Shown here in pieces: positions 55,148-64,000 of a stretch of DNA of 64,000 nt (within the stretch, counting starts at the first letter, position 1; each line of letters begins with the position of its first letter). The translations under genes were made by a program, and so were the position numbers. Below the pieces are notes generated by a model that saw only the letters and a program-made list of their open reading frames with translations, did not search any database and was not told where the DNA came from. The DNA comes from Cytobacillus firmus NBRC 15306 (GTDB lineage Bacteria; Bacillota; Bacilli; Bacillales; Cytobacillaceae): contig NZ_BCUY01000005.1 in assembly GCF_001591465.1 (NCBI RefSeq), positions 1 through 64,000 of the forward strand, given 5' to 3'.

Positions 55148-56530
55148 TTAATGCCAGCTATAATTCATCAGTCCGGCAATTTTTTTCGGTATATCTGTAT
55201 TCTCCAGTACTCCTGTAAAAGTTTCACTGCCAATGCCATAAGCAAATAAAGGGATCATATTGCCTGTATGACCGCCGGTAGAGCTGAGAGATCTTACTGT
55301 ATCCGTTAAAATTCCCCCATGATATTTCTCGGCAATCAGGCTTCCTATTTCCCATGCTGCTAAATATTGAGGATAAACCTTGCTGTCTGTGTTCATTACC
55401 TTTCCATTAAACGCTTCAATCTCCTGCTGGGTTAAATCAATATTCGCATACTTTTTTAGAACACCCTTCACACTTTCCGATCGATAAATGCCCCTATCTT
55501 CATCTCTTGCCAATTGGCTGACCATATACTGCGGTGTCGCCTTGATTTCCTTTAATTGCTGTATCTCCAGCGGCTCTGATGCTGATATTCCCATAGTCTC
55601 ATGATCTGCGACAACCAAAACCAGTGTTTCTTTGTCCTTTTTTGCCCATTCAACAGCATATTTGACAGCTTCATCAAATTCAATGGTTTCTTTCCAGATG
55701 CTTGTAATATCACCTGCGTGCGAAGCATGATCAATTCTTGCTCCTTCCGCCATGAGGAAAAATCCCTGTTCTCCTTTTGCGAGTACATCGATCGCTTTTT
55801 CAGTCATTTCTTTTAAGCTGGGTTCTTTGCTGTTCAGTAAAGGCCGGTCCAGTTTAAAGCTCATATATCCGTCATGGAACAAGCCAAGCAGCTTTGAGCC
55901 TTTGGCTTTCAGTAATTCTTCCCGATTCCCGGCATAGGCATATCCTTTTTGCATTGCTTCTTTTATTAAATCCCTTCCGCTTTGCTTTTCCGGTGTGAAG
56001 TATGCTCTGCCGCCTCCCATCAGCACATCCACCCCGGATTTCAGCTGCTGGCGTGCAATTTCATCCTGTCCGGACCATCTGTTGGCAACACTTGCTGTAA
56101 AGGCTGCGGGTGTTGCATCTGTAACTGTATTGGTGGATATCACCCCTGCTTTTTTACCGTTTTTCTTGAATAAATCAAGGATACTATCTGTTTCCTTCCC
56201 ATCCGGCGTAACTCCGATCATTTCATTATTTGTTTTTTTTCCAATTGCAAGAGCCGTACCGCCGGCAGCTGAATCTGTCACAAAATTATTGGCAGATTCG
56301 GTATGAACCAAGGCGGTGTGAGGCAGAGATTCCAGGAACAGCCGCCCGTCCTTCCCATATTCCAGTTTTCTTGCAATCTCAATCTGGCCAATTCCCATTC
56401 CATCGCCAATCATCAGAATGACATTTTGCGGTCCGTTTGTATTTCTCTGATGAGCTATTCCTTCCACAGGTAAGAAACCAAGAACAATCAGGTGAAAAAT
56501 AACCATGAAGTAAATGCATTTTGCTTTCAT
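55148..56530 (-). CDS. alkaline phosphatase
   Basis: Releases phosphate from monoesters outside the cell. The 460-residue precursor has an N-terminal signal peptide (hydrophobic to about residue 26), metal-binding NVILMIGDGMG, the nucleophile Ser in TDSAAGG (about residue 85), HASHAGD and ADHETMG. All active-site residues are present, as in PhoA/PhoB of Bacillus. ATG 56530 or GTG 56539 may be used. Regulation by PhoP is expected; upstream I see only isolated TTCACA-like half-sites. Together with pst it is a likely Pi-starvation gene. Confidence 0.93.
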   Translation of the reverse strand: MKAKCIYFMVIFHLIVLGFLPVEGIAHQRNTNGPQNVILMIGDGMGIGQIEIARKLEYGKDGRLFLESLPHTALVHTESANNFVTDSAAGGTALAIGKKTNNEMIGVTPDGKETDSILDLFKKNGKKAGVISTNTVTDATPAAFTASVANRWSGQDEIARQQLKSGVDVLMGGGRAYFTPEKQSGRDLIKEAMQKGYAYAGNREELLKAKGSKLLGLFHDGYMSFKLDRPLLNSKEPSLKEMTEKAIDVLAKGEQGFFLMAEGARIDHASHAGDITSIWKETIEFDEAVKYAVEWAKKDKETLVLVVADHETMGISASEPLEIQQLKEIKATPQYMVSQLARDEDRGIYRSESVKGVLKKYANIDLTQQEIEAFNGKVMNTDSKVYPQYLAAWEIGSLIAEKYHGGILTDTVRSLSSTGGHTGNMIPLFAYGIGSETFTGVLENTDIPKKIAGLMNYSWH

Positions 56531-56640
56531 AAATGGCACCAGCCTTTCTCTATGTTCTTTTTGAATTATTTTTTGAAGAAAGATATTTTTTTACTCAGGC
56601 AAAAGCTTGTACTAAATAAATGTGAAGCTTTCAAATCTAA

Positions 56641-56669
56641 GTCATATTGTTTTGCCGCAGGCATACATT
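56641..56669 (+). promoter_or_regulatory. SigE promoter of the spoIIIA operon
   Basis: GTCATATT (-35, 56641-56648) and CATACATT (-10, 56662-56669) are separated by 13 bases and both match the SigE consensus (KMATATT / CATACAHT). It lies 51 bases before the spoIIIAA start, and inside a longer in-frame reading, which shows the upstream part is not coding. Confidence 0.88.
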
Positions 56670-56720
56670 TTAAATAATGAGAAGCTAGTCCGAAATCAGA
56701 TTGTGAATGGAGGAGCATAC

Positions 56721-57644
56721 TTGGAAACGATTATAGCCTTTTTGCCGAAAAAAATTGCCGAACAATTACAGAGAATCCCTCCGAAAATCTTAAAGGATCT
56801 GGAGGAAATCAGGGTCCGCATTTCGAGGCCTATTGAGCTGACAGCAAGGGGAGTACCTTATTTTCTCCCTTATATAATTGATTCAGAGGATGCCGTGCAT
56901 TTACTGAATAAAATAAGCCATTTTTCGATTTATACACTCGAGGAAGAGCTGAAAAGAGGTTATATCACGATTGAGGGCGGCCATCGGGTTGGGCTTGCCG
57001 GAAAGGTTATTCTTGAGCAGGGCAAGGTTAAGGCGATCAGGGATATTTCTTCTTTTAACATTAGAATTGCCAGAGAGAAAGTCGGCATTGCCCAAAAGCT
57101 GATTCCGAGGATTTATAGGGATGGCTGGCTGCATACGATGATTATTGGCCCGCCGCAGACTGGAAAAACCACATTGCTGCGCGATATTGCAAGAATCATT
57201 TCATCTGGTGATCAAGGCAGCGGCCTTCCTGCAAGTAAGGTTGGGATTGTGGATGAACGCTCCGAAATAGCAGGATGTGTAAATGGGATCCCCCAGATGA
57301 CTTTTGGAAACAGGATTGATGTCCTGGATGCCTGTCCCAAAGCTGAGGGCATGATGATGATGATTCGTTCCATGAGCCCCGAGGTTCTCGTTGTTGATGA
57401 AATTGGCAGGCATGAAGATGCAGAGGCCATAATGGAGGCAGTAAATGCCGGAATAAAGCTGATTATGACTACACATGGAAATTCCCTGGAGGAAATTAAG
57501 AGGCGCCCGACTTTACAGGCCATACTTGAAATGGGCGTTTTTCAGCGATTTATTGAATTGAGCAGAAAAGATGGGCCGGGCAGCATTGACTGCATACGAA
57601 ACACAGACGGTGCAAGATATCAGCATCAAGCGGGCGTGATGTAA
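56721..57644 (+). CDS. spoIIIAA: stage III sporulation protein AA (ATPase)
   Basis: ATPase of the A-Q channel, made in the mother cell. The 307-residue protein has Walker A GPPQTGKTT (about residues 141-149), Walker B VLVVDEIGRHEDA (about 216) and an N-terminal domain resembling traffic ATPases (EEIRVRISRPIEL). TTG 56721 has ATGGAGGAG seven bases upstream; the open reading from 56622 includes the promoter and is not used. SpoIIIAB follows directly. Confidence 0.95.
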   Translation: METIIAFLPKKIAEQLQRIPPKILKDLEEIRVRISRPIELTARGVPYFLPYIIDSEDAVHLLNKISHFSIYTLEEELKRGYITIEGGHRVGLAGKVILEQGKVKAIRDISSFNIRIAREKVGIAQKLIPRIYRDGWLHTMIIGPPQTGKTTLLRDIARIISSGDQGSGLPASKVGIVDERSEIAGCVNGIPQMTFGNRIDVLDACPKAEGMMMMIRSMSPEVLVVDEIGRHEDAEAIMEAVNAGIKLIMTTHGNSLEEIKRRPTLQAILEMGVFQRFIELSRKDGPGSIDCIRNTDGARYQHQAGVM

Positions 57645-58160
57645 ATGATGAAACTTATTGGAGCTGTTTTGATCATCATTGCAACAACATGGGCAGGGTT
57701 TGAAGCTTCAAGGCACCTGACAGAACGGCCGCGCCAGCTTCGTCAGCTTAAATCGGCACTTCAGTCCTTGGAGGCTGAAATTATGTATGGCCATACACCT
57801 CTTCATGAAGCAGCCAGACGGCTTTCTGACCAGCTTTCCAAGCCCTTATCCTGGTTCTTTGAATCCTTTGCTAAAAAACTGACCGATTCCGAGACGACAG
57901 TAAAGGACGCCTGGGAAGAGAGCTTGACGGAAATATGGAAAATGACCGCCTTTAAACAAGGGGAATTCGAAATCATGAAGCAATTTGGCGAAACACTTGG
58001 AAGACATGACCGTCTTTCTCAGCAAAAGCAGATCATGCTGACCCTTACACACCTGGAACGTGAAGAAGCTGATGCACATGACAGACAAGTGAAATACGAG
58101 AGAATGGTCAAAAGTCTGGGGTTTTTATCCGGATTGCTCTTAATCATTTTACTAATGTAG
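57645..58160 (+). CDS. spoIIIAB: stage III sporulation protein AB
   Basis: 171 residues: a short N-terminal helix anchor (MKLIGAVLIIIATTWAGFEAS), a long helical cytosolic part, and a C-terminal hydrophobic segment (GFLSGLLLIILLM). It resembles the platform proteins (GspF-like) of type II secretion by fold. It starts with ATG directly after the spoIIIAA stop. Confidence 0.94.
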   Translation: MMKLIGAVLIIIATTWAGFEASRHLTERPRQLRQLKSALQSLEAEIMYGHTPLHEAARRLSDQLSKPLSWFFESFAKKLTDSETTVKDAWEESLTEIWKMTAFKQGEFEIMKQFGETLGRHDRLSQQKQIMLTLTHLEREEADAHDRQVKYERMVKSLGFLSGLLLIILLM

Positions 58161-58212
58161 GAAACGCCGGCTTGATTTGCCGGACGCTGATCAGAGCTTA
58201 GGGGGAGAAAAG

Positions 58213-58419
58213 ATGGGCTTAGAGGTAGATATCATATTCAAGATTGCGGGTGTGGGAATTGTTGTAGCCTTTTTGCATACTATTCTTGATCAGGTGGGCA
58301 AAAAAGAATACGCCCAATGGGTAACGCTTTTCGGATTTATTTATATCTTATTTATGGTTGCTTCCATTGTAGATAACCTTTTCCAAAAAATTAAATCAGT
58401 CTTCTTGTTTCAGGGATAA
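58213..58419 (+). CDS. spoIIIAC: stage III sporulation protein AC
   Basis: A 68-residue protein with two membrane helices (about 8-28 and 38-58), as in SpoIIIAC. ATG 58213 has GGGGGAG upstream; the open reading from 58177 has no site. It is followed 15 bases later by spoIIIAD in the same frame. Confidence 0.93.
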   Translation: MGLEVDIIFKIAGVGIVVAFLHTILDQVGKKEYAQWVTLFGFIYILFMVASIVDNLFQKIKSVFLFQG

Positions 58420-58434
58420 AAGGGGGGCTCAGCC

Positions 58435-58824
58435 ATTGAAATTCTCCAGATAGTAGGATTTTCGCTTGTTGCCACGTTCCTGGCGCTGATTGTTAAGGAG
58501 CAAAAGCCGAATTTTGCCTTTTTGCTGATTGTTTTTGTCGGCTGTGCCATCTTTCTTTTTCTTGTCGATCAAATTTACGCCATTATCCATATGATTGAAA
58601 AGATTGCCGTCAATGCAAAGGTGAATATCGTCTATGTTGAAACCATTTTAAAGATAATCGGAATAGCCTATATTGCTGAATTTGCTGCACAAATTACGAA
58701 GGATGCAGGACAGGGAGCCATTGCAGCAAAAATCGAAATGGGCGGGAAAATTCTTATTCTTGCCATGGCCATACCAATTCTTACTGTATTAATCGAAACC
58801 ATTATTCGCATGATTCCGAGCTAG
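58435..58824 (+). CDS. spoIIIAD: stage III sporulation protein AD, apparent ATT start
   Basis: 129 residues with four or so membrane helices; matches SpoIIIAD from its first residues (EILQIVGFSLVATFLALIVKEQKP). No ATG, GTG or TTG lies in this frame between the spoIIIAC stop (58417-58419) and TTG 58522, which would cut off the first helix. ATT at 58435 is seven bases after AGGGGGG, so it is the likely start codon. A gap to the TTG would lose 29 residues. The same-frame layout excludes a fusion, because TAA separates the two genes. Confidence 0.9.
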   Translation: MEILQIVGFSLVATFLALIVKEQKPNFAFLLIVFVGCAIFLFLVDQIYAIIHMIEKIAVNAKVNIVYVETILKIIGIAYIAEFAAQITKDAGQGAIAAKIEMGGKILILAMAIPILTVLIETIIRMIPS

Positions 58825-58910
58825 CCGCTGCCTGCTGAAACGACAGGCAGCAGGACTGGACAAGCTCATATTGCTGGAATTATAGAGGGTCCTTTAAAAG
58901 AGGTGAGAAA

Positions 58911-60110
58911 ATGAAGCAAAGGATGCAGAAAATTTTAGGGTTCAGTTTATTTCTATTCTTTTTCCTGGCACCAATTGTACAAGCCTCACCTAAGACCGGC
59001 GAAGCAGAAGAAACGATATCCCCGCAGGATTTAATTGAATCCCAGGTGGATAAGTTAGATCTTAATGAATTAAAGAGCTTTTGGGAAGAAATCACAACAG
59101 AGTATGGAGGGTTTTTGCCCGAGAGCCAAAAGGGGAGTCTCTATGAATTCATAAAGGGAGAAAAGGAGTTTTCACTAAAAGAGTGGGCTGGCGGCGCGTT
59201 GAAGTTTGTATTCCATGAGTTTATAGTCAACGGGAAACTGCTGGGGACTCTGATATTGCTGACGGTATTCAGCATGTTCCTGCAATCGCTGCAGAATTCA
59301 TTTGAAAAAAGCACTGTCAGTAAAGCTGCCTATTCAATCGTCTTTATGGTGTTGATTATTATCGCACTGAATAGCTTCCATGTAGCGATCACTTACACAG
59401 AAGAAACCATTTCAACTATGGTGTCATTCATAATGGCTCTCATACCGCTGCTGCTTGCGCTGATTGCTTCTTCCGGGGGTTTGGTATCTGCAGCATTTTT
59501 CCACCCGGTGATACTGTTTTTGATGAATGTCAGCGGGTTATTTATCCAGTATGTCATTCTTCCGCTTCTATTTTTATCAGCCCTGTTAAGCATTGTCAGC
59601 ACCTTGTCTGAACACTATAAGGTAACTCAGCTTGCCAATCTGCTCCGAAATTGGAGCATTGGACTTCTTGGGATGTTTCTGACGGTCTTTCTCGGAGTTA
59701 TATCAGTTCAGGGAGCATCTGCAGCGGTTACCGATGGAATTACCATTCGTACAGCAAAATTTATTACAGGGAATTTTATTCCGGTAATTGGGAGGATGTT
59801 TACAGATGCGACAGATACCGTAATCAGCGCTTCGGTGCTTTTGAAGAATACTGTTGGGATAGCAGGTGTAGCCATTCTCCTTATTATTGCAGCATTTCCT
59901 GCAATCAAAATTTTAATGATTGCGTTTATATATAAATTCGCGGCAGCCATTTTGCAGCCGTTGGGAGGAGGGCCGATCATATCCTGCCTGGATATAATCA
60001 GCAAGAGCATCATCTATGTTTTTGCCGCTCTGGCCATTGTCTCCCTGATGTTTTTCCTTAGCATTACAGTTATTATAGCGGCAGGCAATTTGACCATGAT
60101 GGTCAGGTAG
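58911..60110 (+). CDS. spoIIIAE: stage III sporulation protein AE
   Basis: A large polytopic channel protein of 399 residues: signal peptide (KQRMQKILGFSLFLFFFLAPIVQA), an extracytoplasmic domain of about 65 residues, then about eight membrane helices. Assembles with SpoIIIAA-AH and SpoIIQ in the engulfed forespore membrane. AGAGGTGAG is eight bases upstream of ATG. A gap of 86 bases precedes it. Confidence 0.95.
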   Translation: MKQRMQKILGFSLFLFFFLAPIVQASPKTGEAEETISPQDLIESQVDKLDLNELKSFWEEITTEYGGFLPESQKGSLYEFIKGEKEFSLKEWAGGALKFVFHEFIVNGKLLGTLILLTVFSMFLQSLQNSFEKSTVSKAAYSIVFMVLIIIALNSFHVAITYTEETISTMVSFIMALIPLLLALIASSGGLVSAAFFHPVILFLMNVSGLFIQYVILPLLFLSALLSIVSTLSEHYKVTQLANLLRNWSIGLLGMFLTVFLGVISVQGASAAVTDGITIRTAKFITGNFIPVIGRMFTDATDTVISASVLLKNTVGIAGVAILLIIAAFPAIKILMIAFIYKFAAAILQPLGGGPIISCLDIISKSIIYVFAALAIVSLMFFLSITVIIAAGNLTMMVR

Positions 60111-60122
60111 GGAGGGAATGAA

Positions 60123-60755
60123 GTGGATTTCATAAAAGAATGGGTAACCAACATCATATTATTTGTTCTGCTTGCCACTGTCATAGACATGCTCCTCCCC
60201 AGCTCCAAGCTTCAGAAGTACACAAAAATGGTGACAGGGCTGCTGCTGATAGCGATTATTCTTACACCGATTTTGAGAATTATATCAAGTGATTTTGAAG
60301 AAGCTCTTGTTTCCGTCCCGGTTTTTGAGGCATCCGGAGAAAAAAATATGGAAAATTTAATAGAAATGAAGAAAAAAGAAATACAAGCCTCAAGTGATGC
60401 ATATATTTTAGAACAAATGGCTGTCCACATGAAACAGGACGCAGAAGAGGAGTTGATGGAACAGTACGGTCTGGAAATTGCTAACATTGATATTTTAGTA
60501 GATGAAAGCAGTGATCAAGCCTTCCCGGATAACCTGCAAAAGGTCATGATCCAACTTAAAGCAGAAGATGCAGAAGCTGAAGCTGTAGAAGTGGTTAAAA
60601 CAGTGGAAATCAATGCCGGGAAACCTCTTCCATCCAGCGGGCCCGAACATGAAGATGCAGAAAGAATTGCTTCTCTTCTCGCACAAAAATGGAATGTAGA
60701 CGCAAACTCAATCGAAGTTCTGGTAGAAGGGGGGAATATGGATAGGGATGGATAA
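60123..60755 (+). CDS. spoIIIAF: stage III sporulation protein AF
   Basis: 210 residues: an N-terminal pair of membrane helices (FIKEWVTNIILFVLLATVID; KMVTGLLLIAIILTPILRII) and a soluble C-terminal part with a fold related to ring-building (RBM) domains (YGLEIANIDILVDES; VKTVEINAG). It ends inside the start of spoIIIAG. Start GTG with GGGAGGG upstream. Confidence 0.93.
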   Translation: MDFIKEWVTNIILFVLLATVIDMLLPSSKLQKYTKMVTGLLLIAIILTPILRIISSDFEEALVSVPVFEASGEKNMENLIEMKKKEIQASSDAYILEQMAVHMKQDAEEELMEQYGLEIANIDILVDESSDQAFPDNLQKVMIQLKAEDAEAEAVEVVKTVEINAGKPLPSSGPEHEDAERIASLLAQKWNVDANSIEVLVEGGNMDRDG

Positions 60756-61416
60756 TGAAAAAGGTCCTTTCACATGGTTAAAGAAGATAATTTCCAAGGA
60801 TGGACAGTCTGATAAGAAGCCCGGAAAATTCCACTATTTGCTGCTTGTTCTTCTTTTTGGGGCAGCGATCATGCTGATCAGCAATACGCTGTTTCAAGAA
60901 GACAGTTCCACCGGGGATTTGCCCGTTTTTAAAAATGGAGAAGAAGTGAAGCAGGAGGAAGAGGTTCCCGTATTCGGCCAGCAGAAATCTGGAGGAAATG
61001 ACACCATTGCCAATTATGAAAAGGCATATGAAGCTCAAATAAAAGAGGCGCTTGATGCAATCGTAGGGGTAGAAGATGCCACTGTCGTGGTGAATGTCGA
61101 TGCCACAGAGAAGAAAGTCCTTGAAAAAAACAAAACAACCCAAACTCAGAAAACCGATGAAACAGATCGGGAAGGCGGCAAAAGAAAGGTTGAGGATCAG
61201 TCACAGGAGGAACAGTTTGTGATTGTCCGAAATGGAGAAAAAGAGGTTCCCATTGTCATAGAAACCAAGAAACCTGAAATAAGGGGAGTGCTGGTTGTGG
61301 CAAAAGGAGCTGAAAATATACAAGTGAAAAAGTGGATTATTGAGGCAGTAACCAGAGCTCTGGATGTTCCAAGCCATAGAGTATCCGTAATGCCTAAAAA
61401 AACTAAGGGGGAATAA
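60748..61416 (+). CDS. spoIIIAG: stage III sporulation protein AG
   Basis: 222 residues: a cytosolic N-terminus, one membrane helix (about 30-48), a Glu-rich linker and a C-terminal ring-building domain (KEALDAIVGVEDATVVVNV; RGVLVVAKGAENIQVKKWI). The protein forms a large ring in the intermembrane space of the A-Q complex. Starts eight bases before the end of spoIIIAF. Confidence 0.94.
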   Translation: MDNEKGPFTWLKKIISKDGQSDKKPGKFHYLLLVLLFGAAIMLISNTLFQEDSSTGDLPVFKNGEEVKQEEEVPVFGQQKSGGNDTIANYEKAYEAQIKEALDAIVGVEDATVVVNVDATEKKVLEKNKTTQTQKTDETDREGGKRKVEDQSQEEQFVIVRNGEKEVPIVIETKKPEIRGVLVVAKGAENIQVKKWIIEAVTRALDVPSHRVSVMPKKTKGE

Positions 61417-61419
61417 TAG

Positions 61420-61959
61420 ATGCTTTTAAAGAAACAAACGGTCTGGCTTTTAACAATGCTGAGTTTGGTGGTTGTATTATCGGTTTATTATGTAACATCA
61501 CCGGAGCAAAAAGGCAGTGACCTTGCTGGAATCGAAGAAAAGTCAGAGGGCGAAATGGAGTCAGTTGAGAGTGAAGATGGCAAAGCGATCATTACAAACA
61601 CTGCCAGTGATGAAATGTTTGAAAATCTCCGCCTTCAGCTTGATGATGAGCGCAGCCGCATGAAGGAAGACCTGCAGGAGGACCTCGGTCAAACTGACCT
61701 TCCTGCCGAAGAAAGAATGAAGGCGAAAGATCAAATTGATGAATTAAATGAAATTGCGCAAAAGGAAGCGATGCTTGAAACATTAATCAGAGCGATGGAT
61801 TATGAAGATGTGCTTGTCCGTGCTGATGGAAAGAAGGTTCAAATTACTGTTAAGGCAAAAGATCATTCAGCTTCAGCTGCAAACAATATCATCCAGGAAG
61901 TAAGGAACGAAATTGGAAAGCTTGAGGCAGTGGCTGTTGAATTCCAGGTAGAAAAATAA
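61420..61959 (+). CDS. spoIIIAH: stage III sporulation protein AH
   Basis: 179 residues: N-terminal membrane helix (KQTVWLLTMLSLVVVLSVYYV), a linker, then a YscJ-like ring-building domain with a long helix (ERMKAKDQIDELNEIAQKEA). It joins SpoIIQ from the forespore. Starts four bases after the spoIIIAG stop. Last gene of the operon, closed by a terminator. Confidence 0.94.
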   Translation: MLLKKQTVWLLTMLSLVVVLSVYYVTSPEQKGSDLAGIEEKSEGEMESVESEDGKAIITNTASDEMFENLRLQLDDERSRMKEDLQEDLGQTDLPAEERMKAKDQIDELNEIAQKEAMLETLIRAMDYEDVLVRADGKKVQITVKAKDHSASAANNIIQEVRNEIGKLEAVAVEFQVEK

Positions 61960-61969
61960 TAATTTAGAG

Positions 61970-61999
61970 GGAGCCTGCAAAATTCTGCGGGCTCCTTTT
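61970..61999 (+). terminator. terminator of the spoIIIA operon
   Basis: GGAGCCTGC pairs with GCGGGCTCC (one G-T pair) around an eight-base loop, followed by TTTT. Confidence 0.85.
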
Positions 62000-62177
62000 C
62001 ATTTTATTTGCAGTTTGGTAACTATTACATAAACAAGTGGTATAAAAGTCCTGATTGTGAAGTGGTTTTGGATGAAATTCGATTAAATCCCATGAAACAT
62101 TTCACAAACATTTAGAAAAATATTAAAATGGAACATATGGCGGATAGAGAAATTATTATCCAGTACATAATAGAATG

Positions 62178-62207
62178 TTGAAGTTTTATAAGGTCTTATC
62201 GTATGAT
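62178..62207 (+). promoter_or_regulatory. probable SigA promoter of accBC
   Basis: TTGAAG (62178-62183) and TATGAT (62202-62207) are 18 bases apart, 130 bases upstream of accB. The remaining 377-base spacer (61960-62336) is AT-rich and shows no gene; I see no FapR-type operator. Confidence 0.55.
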
Positions 62208-62336
62208 ATTAGTATCTAGTCATAATTCAAACCAATGCATAACGTCCCAGCCGTATGTTTCTAAATCTTTCAGCAATAAATATATGCATACAGATTAAAG
62301 GGATTATCATGCAATGAGAAAACAAGGGGTGCCAAA

Positions 62337-62843
62337 ATGTTAAAAGTACAAGAAATCCGTGAACTGATTAAATTGGTAGATCAGTCAAATATTGATGAAT
62401 TTGTATATGAGCATGAAGGTTCTAAAATTAAAATGAAGAAAAAAGGCAATGAAGGAGCCGTCGTTCAGCAAGTCCAGCCTGCAGCTGCTCAAGTGTTAGC
62501 TCCTGCTCCTCAGCCGGTTCAGCCAGCTGCTGTGAAAGTGGAGGAGCCAAAAACAGAAGCTCCGGCAGAAGCTTCTGCACCAAAGGCTGAAGCTGCGGAA
62601 GATTTACATAAGATTGTATCACCAATGGTAGGGACCTTTTATCAGTCATCCTCACCTGATGCTGATGCATATGTTAAAGCCGGTTCAAAAGTTACGAAGG
62701 ATTCCATTGTCTGCATTGTAGAGGCAATGAAATTATTTAATGAAATCGAAGCAGAAGTTAATGGTGAAATTGTAGAAGTGCTTGTAAAGGACGGCCAATT
62801 AGTAGAATATGGCCAGCCACTATTTTTAGTAAAGCCTGAATAA
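62337..62843 (+). CDS. accB: biotin carboxyl carrier protein of acetyl-CoA carboxylase
   Basis: Carries biotin between the carboxylase and transferase of acetyl-CoA carboxylase. The 168-residue protein has an N-terminal helical part, an Ala/Pro/Glu linker (about 50-90) and the biotinyl domain with [12 protein letters not shown], Lys near residue 133 being biotinylated. It matches AccB in length and order. GGGGTGCC lies before ATG. accC follows 13 bases later. Confidence 0.96.
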   Translation: MLKVQEIRELIKLVDQSNIDEFVYEHEGSKIKMKKKGNEGAVVQQVQPAAAQVLAPAPQPVQPAAVKVEEPKTEAPAEASAPKAEAAEDLHKIVSPMVGTFYQSSSPDADAYVKAGSKVTKDSIVCIVEAMKLFNEIEAEVNGEIVEVLVKDGQLVEYGQPLFLVKPE

Positions 62844-62856
62844 GGAGCGGTTACAG

Positions 62857-64000
62857 AATGATAAAAAAACTCTTGATTGCCAACAGAGGAGAAATAGCTG
62901 TCCGCATTATCAGGGCAGCCCGCGAAATGGGGATTGAATCTGTTGCTGTCTTTTCAGAAGCTGACAGGGAAGCGCTCCATGTTCAGCTGGCGGATGAGGC
63001 ATACTGCATTGGTCCGACAGCATCTAAGGACAGCTATTTAAATTTTACAAATATAATAAGTGTCGCTAAGCTTACCGGCTGTGACGCCATTCATCCAGGT
63101 TATGGATTCCTTGCAGAGAATGCGGACTTTGCCGAATTGTGCAGAGAATGCAATATTATTTTTGTAGGACCTACACCTGAAGCCATCAGCAAAATGGGCA
63201 CAAAGGATATTGCAAGGGAAACGATGAAGGAAGCAGGAGTTCCGATTGTTCCGGGCTCTAATGGAATCATTAAGGATGCTGAAGACGCTATCCAGCTGGC
63301 AGAAAAGATTGAATATCCGGTCATTATTAAAGCGACTGCGGGCGGAGGCGGGAAAGGAATCCGAGTAGCGCGCAATGAGCAGGAGCTTATTAAAGGAATT
63401 ACGATCACACAGCAGGAAGCACTGACAGCATTCGGAAATCCTGGCGTTTACATCGAAAAATATATCGAGGACTTCCGTCATGTGGAGATCCAGGTTCTTG
63501 CAGACAATTACGGGAACACCGTACATCTCGGGGAAAGGGATTGTTCCATTCAAAGGCGTCTGCAAAAGCTGCTTGAGGAAACGCCTTCACCTGCACTTGA
63601 CGGTGAAACACGCGAAGAGATGGGAAATGCTGCTGTAAAAGCTGCAAAAGCGGTTGATTATACAGGCGCTGGCACGATAGAATTTATATACGATTATAAA
63701 AATCGCAAGTTTTATTTCATGGAAATGAACACACGTATTCAGGTGGAGCATCCTGTTACAGAGATGGTAACAGGGGTCGATTTAATCAAGGAGCAAATTA
63801 AGGTTGCTTCAGGAGAAAAGCTTAATTTCACACAAAGTGATGTGACATTTAACGGCTGGTCAATCGAATGCAGAATTAATGCGGAAAACCCGGAGAAGAA
63901 TTTTATGCCATCAGCAGGAAGGATCAATATGTATCTGCCTCCTGGCGGGCTTGGTGTCCGAGTGGACTCTGCTGCCTACCCGGGCTATATGATTCCTCCA
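62857..64000 (+). CDS. accC: biotin carboxylase (cut by window end)
   Basis: Carboxylates biotin on AccB with ATP and bicarbonate. The first 381 codons are here; the gene continues past 64000. Present are the N-terminal domain ([21 protein letters not shown]), the ATP-grasp core with the glycine-rich loop [10 protein letters not shown] (about residue 162-171), [13 protein letters not shown] and the [18 protein letters not shown] motif. AAGGAG precedes ATG 62857. The rest of the barrel and the C-terminal domain are outside the window. Confidence 0.96.

Noticed and set aside
56531-56640. Pho box upstream of alkaline phosphatase
   Set aside because: Only single TTCACA-like half-sites without the 11-base period; not enough to call.
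58177-58212. upstream extension of spoIIIAC
   Set aside because: Lacks a ribosome binding site; GGGGGAG stands immediately before ATG 58213.
59708-60013. 101-codon minus-strand reading inside spoIIIAE
   Set aside because: Antisense shadow; no site for ribosome binding and no motif.

Overview
The window is ordinary core chromosome of an endospore-forming, low-GC Gram-positive of the family Bacillaceae. The evidence is the gene content (the whole spoIIIA operon, splB, a spoVAF-like gene, comG, yqg/yqh genes), AGGAGG-type ribosome binding sites, frequent TTG/GTG starts and a gene order that follows the Bacillus subtilis yqfZ-to-accC segment. The genus cannot be fixed from the sequence alone; a Cytobacillus/Mesobacillus-like relative is a guess.

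Layout. 1-13 kb is phosphate and envelope: a LysM-like anchored protein, DUF1189 YqgB, a frameshifted Na/Pi cotransporter, DUF456 YqgC, sodA, the MFS protein YqgE, pbpA, then pstS-pstC-pstA-pstB-phoU behind a clear Pho box. 13-31.5 kb is mixed housekeeping: YqzC/YqzD, a DUF4912-glycosyltransferase-unknown trio, rpmGA, yqgN, a DUF92 protein, ldh, the rhomboid protease gene gluP, a SpoVAF-like spore protein, yqgQ-glcK, yqgT, yqgU, yqgV, yqgW, yqgX, a MidA-type methyltransferase, yqgY and a SufR-like regulator. At 31.66-32.0 kb lies a decayed mgsR, followed by tRNA-Gln. 32.3-37 kb is the seven-gene comG competence pseudopilus operon, aroK and yqzE. 37-45.3 kb has yqhG/yqhH facing away from a tandem glycine riboswitch that leads gcvT-gcvPA-gcvPB, then yqhL and lipM. 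45.5-49.4 kb has nrdJ behind two NrdR boxes, and splB. 49.5-54.1 kb has yqhO, yqhP, yqhR(figP), aroQ, papA and efp. 54.1-56.5 kb has a tiny gene, a SIMPL protein and an alkaline phosphatase. 56.6-62 kb is spoIIIAA-AH behind a near-perfect SigE promoter, and 62.2-64 kb is accB and the start of accC, cut by the window end.

How the genes connect. Phosphate: pst/phoU, the damaged Na/Pi transporter and alkaline phosphatase are all Pi-starvation functions. One-carbon and lipoate: the glycine riboswitch senses glycine and controls the cleavage enzymes, whose H protein (not here) needs the octanoyl group added by LipM. Sporulation and germination: the SpoIIIA channel, SpoVAF-like protein, its reported partner FigP (YqhR), YqgT and SplB all serve spores. 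DNA: ComG (uptake), NrdJ (dNTPs) and SplB (repair).

I found no CRISPR array, prophage, insertion sequence or unknown multi-gene defence or biosynthetic system. The points worth a second look are small: two damaged genes (nptA and mgsR), an apparent ATT start for spoIIIAD, NrdR/PhoP/SigE sites, genes absent from expected places (mntR, yqhQ), a catalytic-domain-free MltG-like protein, and a few uncharacterised proteins.
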